Notes under the pieces: generated by a model
The model's input: only the letters and a program-made list of their open reading frames with translations
Told to the model about the DNA's origin: nothing
Database searches by the model: none
Assembly (NCBI GenBank): GCA_001579985.1
Contig: LRSR01005669.1
Location: 1-22,382 of the forward strand
Direction: 5' to 3'
DNA: 22,382 bases
Source: Hypsibius dujardini
Lineage: Eukaryota; Tardigrada; Eutardigrada; Parachela; Hypsibiidae
Program-made: the position numbers and the translations under genes
Shown: in pieces, positions 1 through 10,627 of the stretch
Position numbering within the stretch: the first letter of the stretch is position 1
How the letters are laid out: the number at the start of each line of letters is the position of its first letter

Positions 1-2090
1 CCATTGTGTGACGCGATGTAAATTGCTGGCAATTCGTTTCGGTCAGTCGGGGGGGGGGGTATAGTGATCGGATATGGATATACACCACTGTTCTAGACAA
101 AAGGGTTTCCGGATCCCGGGGAAAATGAGGACGTGTGAGATGAATGGGCCGCCAGAGCAAATGGAGGGACATTCTGCGTGTGTGCGGAACTGCGGATCAT
201 CATAATGGCTTACATGTGAAATATATCGGGAAAGTAGTGAAAAGAGAGGCAAACGATCAGCTAAATTGTACGCTGGTTCGCCGAAAAAATTACTTATAAG
301 TTAGAACTCGAAAGGGCTCGAGAAGAATCTTCAGGACAGGGTCCATGAGGGTCCATCATGAGTATACTACGCAGTACGCATATACTCAACGACGTAAAAT
401 TCGGTTAAACTGATTCATACGCCTGGATGTGGATTGTCGATTATGCTGTTGCTTTATCCACACTGTGAAGTGCAGCTCCAACTCGAACGAAGAGAGTGCG
501 AGGATTGCCGCTGTATTCCGATTCCTATAGCCGCCTCTTTCTAGAGTGAAGATGGTCAGCCGTAATTCCCGTCTTGTGGAACTCGGTGTAAATATCGCAA
601 TAGGCTTTTCTTGACTGTTTCCCATTTAAAATTGAATCTGGATTCAACTGGTGTCAGCGAAATATTTGTCGCAGGTCAGGAGGCGGAGCTATGGATTGAT
701 CTTCGACAACTATTCTCCTGGCTCCGGTCCTGTTCAAAAAGTGCACATAGCTCCGCCCCTTGATTACCGATAAATTTTTTCCTAATGCCAATCGATTTCA
801 AATTGAAATCCAAATGAGAAAGTGTTAGATTAATTGTTTTTTCAATACAATACACTGACGGAAAATTATGTGGAGTAACAGTGAGAGAGGAAGCAATCCG
901 GAATTTTCGGTCTCGATTGATTGATTGCTGGATGAGAATTAGACTACCGTAGCAGTCCATAATGGCTGTTTTCGAGGACAGAGTTCTGACTGGTTTGCAT
1001 TACTTCGCACAAAAAAAACGTTCCGCATAAGATTTCAGAATTACATAAAGAATAGGAACCCCATTTCGGTTGAACACTGTTTGACGAATGACAAGTCTGT
1101 GCAGATGCCATGCTTCCGGCTCCTTGGACGAACATTTTGAAATGCCAGGAAAAGTATTGGACGACATACAACCTGGGAATATCATAAAATTTAATCAGAA
1201 GTGAGCCGGTTGACAATTCGAGTCGGATGCCCGAGGGACAAGGATGTTCTGATGTGCGAGGCGGGATGAGATGTCTCTGATGTAGTGCAATCCGAGACGA
1301 ACGCGAAAGGACGGGATGCTCCGAAGGCCGAAACTTGTGCTATGAAGTTGCGGCTGCAGTATTTCATGGGGAAATGTAAACAGCCAAAAGTTCCTGCTCT
1401 GCAGAGAAACTGTCCCCATCGGACTAGGATTAATCAAAGACACAACAGAAGTTGGGAACAACATTTTCAGCAGCACCAATTTGTAATAAGTAATTTCAAT
1501 ACCTAATAATTCGTGATCATACATACAGTATAATCCAGTTTAAGGATATAAATGTCCATCACATCCATAAAACGGTAGTTGATTAGGTATGACTTTTCCT
1601 GTTAATTGGCATGTACCGGTACTTTGCTCCAGAATACGTATTTTACGTTACATTTTTCAATGATAAAAGTGTGCAAAAAATTACCACGACCATACGGAAA
1701 GCCATTCCATCAATTATTAAAATCACGCGACAGTATCGCAGCCAGATGAATCGCACGACCAATTACAGTTACCTTCCAACCAGTGCTTTGTATTTTGCAC
1801 ATCGCAGGTATTAGTGTGAGCAGTTTAAACTTCAACCTGTTTTAAATCTTTAGGGTGTAGTTTGATATTGCGCTTAAATAAAACTGCCAAGTGCAGGCAT
1901 CCCTTCACGCTGAAATAAGCTAATTGATTGAAGGGAGGCATGCCATATACCACAACAGTGGACAAAATAATAAATACATAAAGGGGGCGGGCAATCTCAC
2001 AAAAGAAAAAAAAATTAAAGCTAAAAACCAAATCGAAAAAATCGACACTTCTGAGTATATCCATGCAACGCAATACACACATGGCCAAAG
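1..2090. other. No recognisable gene; downstream flank of PPIP5K
   Basis: About 2.1 kb with only short open frames on both strands. The longest, about 109 codons on the minus strand at 1195-1524, has no motif I recognise and no convincing splice sites around it. Visible structure: a run of ten G at 50-59, a 12-bp inverted repeat at 681-692/747-758, and an A-rich stretch near 1998-2040. Plus-strand AATAAA-like words occur near 1875-1880 and 1966-1971 but cannot be tied to a gene. Part of the right end may belong to the PPIP5K 3' UTR, since no poly(A) signal for that minus-strand gene is obvious. Confidence 0.5.
681..758. repeat. Short inverted repeat, potential hairpin
   Basis: The word GGCGGAGCTATG at 682-693 recurs as its reverse complement, CATAGCTCCGCC, at 746-757, giving a perfect 12-bp stem around a loop of about 52 bases. 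It is GC-rich against an AT-richer background. No flanking target duplication or associated gene is visible, so it may be chance or a remnant of a mobile element. Confidence 0.45.
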
Positions 2091-2381
2091 TTTTGGGTGG
2101 CAGAGTTCGAGCCATCAGGCTTGTCTGAGTTTGAGCCACTCTTGGCTAGAGCTTGCCAGTGCTTTCTACTGAATATTTGATTTGATGCCCGGCCCAGCGG
2201 AAAAATTAGACTGAGCAAGCTGCTCTAATTTTCGCCAAAATAAGAAAATATACAAGCTCAATCAATCGATCAATTAAGTAAAGGCTGCATAGTCAGCTGT
2301 GATCAAGAGCGAGTGCGCGCGGTGACTTAATTCGGCTCGAACTCGGACCACCCTTTTTGGCTCCAAGTCTGCCACCCAAAA
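2091..2381. mobile_element. MITE-like or foldback element with ~47-bp terminal inverted repeats
   Basis: The left end (2091-2138) begins TTTTGGGTGGCAGA and the right end (2334-2381) is its reverse complement. The first 14 bases are identical, and the arms stay roughly 78% alike over about 47 bases, allowing one gap. Each arm carries two copies of a motif close to GAGTTCGAGCC, spaced by about 24 bases. A central palindrome (about 2202-2232: AAAATTA, then GAGCA, three-base loop, TGCTC, TAATTTT) makes the whole unit strongly foldable. There is no reading frame for a transposase, so it would be non-autonomous. No clear target-site duplication is visible, and the superfamily is unknown. It ends 34 bases past the PPIP5K stop codon, so it probably lies in that gene's 3' UTR. 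Confidence 0.65.
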
Positions 2382-2414
2382 TTGTGACCAGGTGTGTACG
2401 ATCCCGTCGCGGCT

Positions 2415-5400
2415 TCACGAGGACGCTGCGTCAAAATCAAAGTTCAAATTCTTCACCACCCCCTCGGCGGCCGGTCCCGCCGACTTATCCCCGTCGTCCT
2501 TGCGCTCCTTGACCGGCGAGGAGATGAGCGACTCAATCACCGGACTGGAGGACGGACTACGCTCCTCCCGGGTGTGCTGCTGCTGCAGATCCGGCGTCGG
2601 GGTCTGCTGCATGGAGGAGAAGTTTTCCTTGTCATCTAGAGCCAAGCTGGTCGCATCGGATGTCGCACCACCCAGCGGAAGTGGAGGAGGAGTCGGGGTG
2701 GAGTGGACCGAGAAAAAGCGGTTGTTCGCACCGAAGCCGCCACTGCCGTCAATGGTCGGACTGGTGACGGCGGGACTCTCTGGCCGGCTCGGCTCACTGA
2801 GAAAGTCCGTTAGAACGGATTCCTGGTGGACAAAGAGCCGGGAGTTTTGTGTGCCGTCGGTGACGGTCTGGGTGCCGAAGATGGGCTGCTCGGGGGTGCG
2901 AGAGGGGGATGTCACGGTGGAGACTTGCCGTGAGCCGGATGAGGTGACGGTTTCGAGGAAGGTGTCGAGTTGCCTGAAAGACAGGGCGTTGTGGAGGGTC
3001 TCAAGGGAGTTGACGTTTGGCACGTGAAGGCAATTCAAGTCTGCAAGCAAAATAAAAAAAACATTCATTAACGAGTTTCTCCTAAAACTTTATCTGCTAG
3101 CCTCGTTCCTGTTTCTTTATAAGTAGCTCTACCTACTTGCATATGTAATTATTGTCTGTTTGTAGCATGCCAGCTTGCCTGCCTTCCTGTCTGTCTGTCA
3201 CATGGTCGGCAAGGTGGGAAGTAACATCTGCCTTATTCTGTGTAGATCTGTTACTGCATCTCTATCTCGCTCCGTCTATCTATCTGTCTGTCTAATGGTC
3301 CGTTTATATCTGTTTATACGTCTGCTTGTCTGTTCTGTAAGCACAAACTACCAAAGCCAACATACAGGGGTGCCAAGTACCAGTATTGCGCTGCATCGCA
3401 TGCTCACACCACACAACCGACATAACTGAACTGCTGTTTTCGATTTGCTTTTCTTCACCTGCACTGGTTTTGGCATCTTCCATTTTATCCAGGCTGCTGC
3501 CCGAACTGAGGCCCTTGATGACGGCGGTGCTGAAGACCCGGTTCATGTGCACGCCGGTGTCATCTTTGGCAATGGTGGTTTTGTATATTGAACGATCGAA
3601 CTTGGTCTTTGGAAAGTTGATAGTCGAGTTAGCGTCTAGGTTATCAAGCCAGCCTGCAAAAGCAAAAGGTGAACGCGCGACACATCCATCTATCCATTCC
3701 ACAAACTGGGGTGCACTATGGACGTTACGCACTCAAGACAATTCAGTTACAAAGTGGGGGGAGGAGATTAGGCAGGTCAAGAACAAACGAGAAACTGTCA
3801 CGGCTCACAGCAGCGGACCATCAGACCTAACGAAATCGAACAGGCAGTACCCACCATCGGCAAGATGTGACATGGAAGTGCCTTGTACCATGGAGCCGGA
3901 AGTAAGTCGGCGAGATGTTGATGGGGATCGCATGATGCTCAGGTTGCTTTCGTTTTTCAAGGTAGCGGTGCTGTGCTTGATGGACGGAAGTGGATTGGCG
4001 TGTGCAGGGTCGGACTAAAAAGTTCATACTTTAGTTAGTTTAGATATTGCCGACAGTCGGACAGTCGTTTGTCTTTCTGTCCGCCGGCATATTTGTCTAT
4101 TTGTCTGTCTTCTCTGTCTGTCTGTCTGTAGCCTGTTTGTCTGTTTGTCTGTCTGACTATCTGTCTGCCTATCAGGCTGCCTAGAAGCGCAGTCGCACAA
4201 CAAATGAGAAGTGAAGTACCGATGTTGACGGGCCGGCTGATTTCCCCATGGACCAGAATCCCGGCCCTTCAGGTTCTAGATCGTCCGACCGCAGCAGCAT
4301 CCCCGGCGAGAAGTGCAGCTCAATGTGAAAGCGATCGTCCGAATTGATATCCTTCTTTGGGTCCTCGTACATCATGATCACAATCTGGGTCAGAAAGTTG
4401 AACTCCGGAACACTAGAGATGTATGCCATGGCGCGAGTCCACTGCGCATCGTTTGCCTGAGTGAAGACAAAAAAAATGCAAATTATAAGACGCCACTCTT
4501 GAACATCTGTGTCCCATCTGTGCCTATGTTTCTTCAGAGCAGCGAATTCTACGTCGACCCTACGCACCGGAATTAGCCCGCCGAAGCGGAAAATGTTCAT
4601 CAGCGAGTGGATGTGGCTCTCGCTGGTGAAGTAGAGACGGCTGCGAACCATCCTTCCAGGCGACGCCACATTCTGCGAGAATCTGTAAGCAAATGAGTTT
4701 CATGATGACGCTAGATTCACCGATAAATCTACGTGTAATCCGATGAGAATACAGAACGGCAAGCACACGAGCGAGGTGGGGGATCAGATGTATAAACAAG
4801 GAGACATGCACTGACAGATGCAGAGATATGGAAATAAACAGGCAAAAAACAGACACGACATACCAACAGACGGAGGGACTGACAGACAGATCGGCAAACA
4901 GACAACCAAACAGACAAACAAAAAGACAAACAGAAAGACGGACAGACAGACAGAACTCCCACCTCGGGTGCAGTCGGTTGACGTTTTCGGGATCATCCTG
5001 ACTCTCCGGCACATCAATGACATGCTGCATATCAGCCCGAATTTTCTTCAGCAACGGCGTCGCCACACCCTGCGCAATGGCCAGTTTCTCCTTGAGCGTG
5101 ATGCCGTACTCCAGCGGTACAACAATATTAGCCAAATTCCGCGCCAGTACAAACACCCGCTTCGCACAGGCATAACGGTTGATCCACTGATTGTGGTGCA
5201 TGTCGAATTTGATGCAGTCGTAAATGTCGGGGATTTTGGTGATGTCAAACGTGCCATCCTTCAGCTTAAAGTCCTTTTCCAGCTTGGCCCAGCGACGAGG
5301 CAGGAGATCCCAGCTCTCCCCGCTGTACAGCGTCGGTACTACGGATTGAATCAACACGTGTGATAAAAGTATAATGACATTCGCGAGCATGTTTTCCTGC

Positions 5401-5937
5401 CTGGCAGAATGCATGTCTGCATGATAATCAGTCTGTCTTACCTGTGTGTCTGTCTGTCTGCCTGCTATTTATATTTCTGTCTGTCTTTGAGCCTGCCTAT
5501 TTGCCTATCTGAGTGCATGAACGCTGTATGTCTGGTTGTCTATCTCTTTGCCTGTCTTTCTGACTGACTGACCATCCATTTTCACCCTACGCTGAGAAAG
5601 GGGAGACTACTCACATTCGCCCTCCACACTCTGCGACTTCTCTCGAATCGTCACGTTCAGCTCACGGATGCCCTCGTACATCTCTTCACACGCTTTCACC
5701 GGATTTTGCACCTCTTCCATAGCGAGTTTGATAGAAACCGATCCGGTGGGGTTCAACGTTTCCCGGTCTTCCTCGTTGAAGGCGCGGTCCTGTTTTAAAA
5801 TTGCTTTCAGACGCTTCTTCACCCTGAAATATAAAAATTAAGTTTACTACATGCATATCGCACCGCGTCGATCGTGACGGCCCGGTGGAAAGTTAAACTG
5901 ATAGACCGATATACGACAGACAGACAGACAAACAAAC

Positions 5938-5970
<33 letters not shown>

Positions 5971-8900
5971 GAGACAGACAGATAGAGAGACAGACAGAAA
6001 GTCGGATAGGCAGACAAATACAGATAAGGAAACGACGAGCCTAATAAGCAGATAGTAATGTAGATGACGAAAATGCGGCGCAAAAGGACGACTAGCTTAT
6101 AGACACCATGTTCTATTGGAGTACTAACGTGTTCTCGTTTTCCCGAGCATCCAAGTCGTTGTCAAGAAGCCCGTTGGTGTCTGCACTTTTGACCATCTGC
6201 ACCAGGATCGGGGTCAGCTCCCCTTCCAGTGCCAGTAAGCCCTACGACAGCACACAAAACCACATCCTCAGCATATATCTAGCCTAGCGTTTGAAATCGC
6301 AAACGAGATTCCCCCATGAACGCGGTACCTTTGCGAAGGCCGCAGCCGTGCTTTGAACCCGGCCCTCATCGGAAGCGTAAATCTTCAAATCATGTCGGAA
6401 GGTGCTGTGTAGTCGCAACAAGCCATGACCCTTCTTCCTCGAAAACTCCTCCGATCCCGGGTACATGCAGCGAAACATCATGCCCAATTGCTCTGACTGG
6501 TACTTCCCCAGTGGTGTCAGTTCACCGCCCCACTTCATAATGAGGACGAGACTGCCGGCAGGGAGTGACGGATCAGCCTCTTTCGGCTCATCCGTTGCTG
6601 GAAGAAACGAAAACATCATATTTGAGGAGGTCAACTAAACAATCAATCGATCGGCCACTGCTAGAAACTGCCTATTCAAAAAAAGGCCGAATATCAATCA
6701 ATATTTCAATCAAGTACATGCATGTAATGACCTAAGTCTACCTTCGGCTTTGGTTGGCGAATCGAGTTTGCTGACATGCTGGTACTTGATCTGGATCTTC
6801 CGGTTGATCCCGCTGAAATGCCCGTACATTTCCAGCACCGACTTGAGTTGCTCCAACTTTGCCCGCTTGTCTTTCACCTCGGCCTCGTGCATGTGACTGG
6901 TCAAGAGCTCGCGCACAATGTCCAAAATCTCCTGTAACTGCTTGGGCTTTTTGAGTTTTATTTCCCGCCCTTCGGCGTCCAGGCGACCGCCGAATTTGGT
7001 GTAGACATCGAAAAACTTGCGGTGCTGCATCTCCATTTTCATCTTTTGCTTTGGTGTCCGATCGCCGTGACGAACCACCGCGATCACACAGCGAAGCTCC
7101 TAGACAGTCAAGAGAAAGAACATAACGAAAAGCATCAGCAAACAGGATTACATGCAGACCTACAGACAGAGACAGAGAAACGTAAGCAGACAGATAGACA
7201 AATAGAAAGACGAATGATCAGTTAGTCAATCGAGTAGGCAGGCAGGCACTGAGGCAGACAGAGATACAGACAGACAGAGATACAGACAGACAGAGATACA
7301 GGCAGACAGGCAGACTGGCAGAGACAGATCACGAACATTAACTTACCATCATTCGCCCAAGCGTTGTTGTGACGATCGGTGGATCGTCTAGTTGAAACGG
7401 TATGCTCCATGGGATATGTAGTTGAGGAGCGAGCTTACGAAGGATGTTGTTGGCAATCTACAAGGAAATCAAGTTGATTAACGCGGACCTCATTACGTTC
7501 TACCCATCTAACTGTCCTGGCACTTACAATTTTGGCGCAGTCACTGTAGTATATCATTGAATTCTTGACGAAGCTGAACCCATTCACGTCGCAGACGTAG
7601 GAGCGACCGTTTGCCCGTAAGAGATCGAAGCCGCACACCGTTTGCTGGAAAAACAGACATTATTCGTACAGGCATTATCTATCTGGTGATTTTCCATCTT
7701 TTGTAATATTTGTCTAAGAAAAAGGCATCTAAATTATGGCAAATGTAATTACAGCTTAGAATTGACCATCTAGTGCAGCTTACAACGAAATCACATCACT
7801 ACTATTTGCGATGACGACAAATCAATATCGATTTCATTTACTCGCATCCCCAAATCCATACCTTAAAAGTGCTGCAGATGCGGCGTGCAATGAGCTTCTC
7901 AATATTATTCAAGATCACGGGAAATCGAATCTCCTTTCCGTCCTTGTCCCGTTCCACAACCCCGTCGAGTGCGGGAGACTTTCGCGCTTCCGCGTGAGCA
8001 TATTCCGTGCCGACAGTGTAAACCTTCACGTCGGTCCCATCAGTCGGCATGAACTCCTCGTAGATGTACGAGCCGTTTCGACGGATTTTGCTTTCCGCAG
8101 AATACACGCTACTCCTACTCCCAATCTACAAACCCAATCCCAATTACGCATTAGTATATGCCTAAATTAAAGGGCCAATCGTCTGCCTGCTTGTTAGCTT
8201 GTCTGTCTGTTCGTCTGTCTATCGGTATGTTGACTGTCTTGCAATCTGTCAGTCTATGTCTACCTGTATGTCTGCCTGTCTTATTGGTCTGTTGATCTAT
8301 CTATCTCCCTGTCTGTCTTTCTGCGCCTGACCTTTCGGAAGAGGCGTTGGCTTCCGCCGCCGGCAGAGATAGGATAGTAAATGTAAATGTTGTGGTCATC
8401 AGCTTCGACGGGCTTTTCCACGAAGGGTTTATTAAAAACTGAAAACAAAAACTGTATCAGACATCAATCCGATGGGCAGACAGCAAATTACTAGTAAGAA
8501 GCTTAAAGCTTACCAATACCGTTGACGACAATAAAGTCCTCAGCCTCCTCAAGCTGAGCGTCCTCCGGGTTACCGGTTTCCCGGTCAAGAATAGCGTAAC
8601 GTGGCAGCTCAATGTCGATAGATTTGACCAGTTTGTAGACTTCGCGCCTGTAATAAACAAGTCATATATTACGTGTAGCTTCTCTTTAGTCCTGCGAGTC
8701 AGTGTCAGAGATCGCGGAAGTCTAAAGAGTCCTCACCGGTCCTTGAGCACTTTCTGCATCTCTAAGTCGTTGACCAAAAACGGATTGCGCAACTTCCAAT
8801 ACTGAATCGTCTTGTCCAATGGGAAGCGCTCCGACTGGAAGGAGATAAGCGCGTCGACGATCGGCCACTTTTCCACCGGGTCGTTCAGGATCTGCTGCTC

Positions 8901-10627
8901 ATCAAAGACCACCGTCTTGATCTGCTCAAATTCCTGCGTGATGCGACGCAGGATTTCCGTCATGTACTTGGACTTTGCCTTCTTCGCCATCGCACACACT
9001 CCGAGGAAGAGGAAGGGTTCATGTTCTGGCTCGGGCGATGCCAAAGCAGCCACGGGCGACGTAATCTGCCAAAAACACAATTAGAGAAACGCAATCAATC
9101 CATCAATCAACCGTTCACTTACAACGCCATTCTGGTCGATTGTCGAACCTTTCCCCAGCGACGATCCCCTGGATAATGACCCACTCTGGGAAGCCATCGG
9201 TAGCACCGTCGGTCGGACCGACGACCCCGGCACGGGTTCCGCATGTGGTGAAAGCATCACGGGATCATCCAGCGCACCCAAGGGGGACTTTGCCCGGAGG
9301 ATCTCCGGACTGCCCGCCACGCTGGAACTAGTCGACCGCGGTGGCGGGAAGATCAATGCCGAGCCTCCGCCGACTTTAATCGCGTCCTCTGATATCTTCG
9401 ACACCACAAAGCGGTTGGCGCGACGTGGCGGCAACGTACTGGACGATCCCGGCAGGGGAACACTCGCGTCCCTCGGGGAGAGCGGAGAGGCGTCCTCACT
9501 ACCTTCCCCGCTGCTGTGATGTTGGCCGCCGGCGGCGGATGATAAGGGGAGGGTGACGAGGGCCACGTCGATCGGTACGGTCATGGAACGCCGTCGGACC
9601 GGAGACGCGGTCGTCGGCAGGCGGAGGGAGGAGGTGAAGGTTTGATCGAGGACCTCCTCGGTGTAGGGACTCTGCGGAGTAGGAGGCGGGGAGGAGGGGG
9701 ACACGGGACGCGACGGTGGCGCATCGGTCGCCGGCAATGTCACGAAAGTGTCGCTGATACTGACCGGTCCGGCCAGTGGAACAGAAACAGGAGCAACGGG
9801 CGGCGTCGGGGAGGTAGAGGCTGAGGAGGACGTTAAGCTGCCGAGGCGTTTGCGATGGCGACCTCCCGCGTCTAGGTCGCTCTTCGCAATCGATTTGCCG
9901 GGTTTCTCGGAATGATGCGAATCTGACGAGTAAGAACAGTAAGCGAAACTTCGTAGCTGAACCTGTTAGAGACAAAGCGTGCGCCGGCGCTGCGCGAAGA
10001 GCCATAGTGGGATGCTCACTAATCAGTCAATCAACTAACTATCGTTTCAACGAAAAGACCTTTTGATGGAACGGGTGACTGCTGAAGTGAAGAAAAATTC
10101 AACTGACAAAATCTAAAAAACATAAATAAGATTCGAATATCATAACAAACGATAAAATATATATAATATATATAATAATACATTAATAATAATGCGAAGT
10201 TGAATTTAGGAGAAAAGGGAAAGCACAAAAGACAATCGAAATTCGGATTATTCTATATCCCTTTCCCAAGTTTCAATCGGACAAACCGTCAAATTTATCT
10301 TCAATTTTCGTCAGCTACTGTCGAAACTAAACACTTCAAATGACACCTGACTGTCATGGAAGAATTAGAGAAAGGCAGAAAAGCAGACCACAAAAATAAA
10401 GTATCATTCAATTCAACAATCAACCGGGAAACCGTTGGGTTAATATATTCGGCTCCTAAATTAGCACGCAATTTATCAATCAAGCACCATAAAATTCACA
10501 AAATCAACCACCCTAATCAAGTGTCAACAGTTCAATCAAGCGAAGGATACAGCAGTCATCTTGCTACTGCTGCCTCAGAACGTTTCTTACCTTTCGTTTT
10601 GAATAAGTTGAGAAATGAATTGGACAT
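2415..10627 (-). CDS. PPIP5K: Inositol hexakisphosphate and diphosphoinositol-pentakisphosphate kinase (PPIP5K/Vip1), complete 18-exon gene
   Basis: Bifunctional enzyme that makes and turns over the inositol pyrophosphates InsP7 and InsP8 in the cytosol. Coding exons in transcript order: 10627-10591, 9922-9123, 9065-8737, 8647-8514, 8438-8332, 8125-7862, 7644-7528, 7457-7347, 7099-6742, 6597-6329, 6241-6129, 5823-5615, 5338-4963, 4682-4568, 4456-4220, 4014-3855, 3653-3408, 3040-2415. All 17 junctions are GT-AG and keep frame, giving 1535 codons plus stop. Order: Ser/Pro-rich N-terminus (1-~296), ATP-grasp kinase (~297-625), phosphatase-like domain (~634-1190), variable tail ending with the family motif [10 protein letters not shown] (1339-1348). 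The start ATG (10627-10625) is the first ATG after about 130 leader bases and is followed after 12 codons by a strong AAAG|GTAAGA donor. Exon 1 and the exact exon 2 acceptor are the least certain parts. Vertebrate homologues are shorter (about 1240-1430 aa), mostly because of the N-terminus. Confidence 0.95.
3145..3345. repeat. CTGT-rich tract in PPIP5K intron 17
   Basis: Degenerate tetranucleotide array, units mostly CTGT/CTAT on the plus strand. It lies in a 367-nt intron (3041-3407), and on the transcribed strand it reads GACA/CAGA. It is not coding, although it opens artificial reading frames rich in Ser, Val and Cys. Confidence 0.8.
4045..4175. repeat. CTGT-rich tract in PPIP5K intron 15
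   Basis: Array of TGTC/TCTG units on the plus strand filling most of the 205-nt intron at 4015-4219. It ends close to the donor at 4219-4218. Confidence 0.8.
4855..4955. repeat. CAGA-rich tract in PPIP5K intron 13
   Basis: ACAGACAG array on the plus strand, the opposite orientation to the tracts in introns 12 and 15. It occupies the donor side of a 280-nt intron (4683-4962) and ends within about 10 bases of the donor. Confidence 0.8.
5430..5575. repeat. CTGT-rich tract in PPIP5K intron 12
   Basis: Degenerate CTGT/CTAT array on the plus strand in the 276-nt intron at 5339-5614. It ends about 40 bases before the GTGAGT donor at 5614. Confidence 0.8.
5915..6030. repeat. CAGA tetranucleotide array in PPIP5K intron 11
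   Basis: The purest array in the window: about ten near-perfect GACA units around 5916-6000, then decaying copies. It lies in a 305-nt intron (5824-6128). Confidence 0.85.
7150..7330. repeat. CAGA-rich tract in PPIP5K intron 8
   Basis: GACAGAGATACA-type higher-order units repeat within a CAGA background around 7255-7325. It lies in a 247-nt intron (7100-7346). Confidence 0.8.
7347..9065 (-). other. PPIP5K: PPIP5K ATP-grasp kinase domain (exons 3-8)
   Basis: These exons encode about residues 280-633. The domain opens with the family block [11 protein letters not shown] (302-312) and includes [35 protein letters not shown] and [16 protein letters not shown]. Residues matching the nucleotide and magnesium ligands of human PPIP5K2 are present: Lys503 in DVKVYT, Asp564 in CGFDLL, and Asp576 and Asn578 in CDVNGF. 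The kinase therefore looks active. Alignment to the human family is close to gap-free here, which confirms the splice choices in exons 3-8. In this family the domain adds the 1-phosphate pyrophosphate to InsP6 or 5-InsP7. Confidence 0.93.
8185..8330. repeat. CTGT-rich tract in PPIP5K intron 5
   Basis: Degenerate CTGT/CTAT array on the plus strand in the 206-nt intron at 8126-8331. It reaches to within a few bases of the donor. Confidence 0.8.
9123..9922 (-). other. PPIP5K: PPIP5K exon 2: long Ser/Pro-rich, probably disordered N-terminal extension
   Basis: This 800-nt exon encodes residues 13-279, between the 12-codon exon 1 and the kinase. It is rich in Ser, Pro, Thr, Arg and Ala, with runs such as [15 protein letters not shown] and many SP/TP sites suited to proline-directed kinases. 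There is a basic patch ([10 protein letters not shown]), and no domain I recognise. The frame stays open for the whole exon with GC-rich third positions, so it looks coding. I placed the acceptor at 9924-9923 because a strong pyrimidine tract precedes it and because only this site keeps frame with the ATG of exon 1. In-frame ATGs inside the exon (for example 9584) could start shorter forms. Confidence 0.8.
9923..10590 (-). other. PPIP5K intron 1; no other gene seen
   Basis: This 668-nt intron runs from a GTAAGA donor at 10590 to a pyrimidine-rich acceptor at 9923. Most of it is AT-rich, with a TATA/TAA microsatellite at about 10150-10190 and several short CAATCAA words. A plus-strand open frame at 10356-10631 has no recognisable motif and overlaps exon 1, so I do not call it a gene. 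A weaker in-frame acceptor exists at 9963, but it would not keep frame with the exon 1 ATG. Confidence 0.6.

Larger units (their letters stand above)
4220..7099 (-). other. PPIP5K: PPIP5K histidine-acid-phosphatase-like domain (exons 9-15)
   Basis: Begins at residue 634 with the RHGDRTP signature (643-649, His644), followed by [60 protein letters not shown]-like and SESHIHSL blocks typical of Vip1 proteins. Family knowledge: this domain hydrolyses 1-position pyrophosphates and so opposes the kinase half. Both the RHG motif and the SESH histidine (residue 1098) are kept, so phosphatase activity is plausible. Exons 10 and 11 encode the ASDEGRVQ[12 protein letters not shown] stretch, which aligns with vertebrates without gaps. 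Confidence 0.92.

Noticed and set aside
1195-1524. 109-codon minus-strand frame
   Set aside because: No start context, splice sites or motif to support it; the region shows no other coding signal.
2091-2140. GAGTTCGAGCC resembles a tRNA B box, so a tRNA or tRNA-derived SINE was considered
   Set aside because: No A box at proper spacing, no cloverleaf, and the inverted-repeat ends explain the unit better.
2392-3027. 211-codon plus-strand open frame
   Set aside because: It is the antisense shadow of PPIP5K exon 18, whose minus-strand frame has the family motif [10 protein letters not shown] and proper splice phase.
3386-4018. 210-codon plus-strand open frame
   Set aside because: It spans PPIP5K exons 16-17 and the intron between them on the opposite strand; no family match.
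4818-5363. 181-codon plus-strand open frame
   Set aside because: Made of the CAGA tract plus the antisense of PPIP5K exon 13.
5915-6030. Regular repeat array considered as a CRISPR-like array
   Set aside because: Units are 4 bases with no unique spacers, inside an intron of an animal gene; a plain tetranucleotide array.
9499-10005. 168-codon minus-strand frame near the PPIP5K start
   Set aside because: Overlaps exon 2 in another frame, and its upstream part is intron 1; no recognisable content.
10296-10336. TCAATTTTCGTCA..ACTGTCGAAA resembles a stretch at 22255-22280
   Set aside because: About 25 matching bases with gaps and no clear edges; too weak to call a repeat family from two copies.
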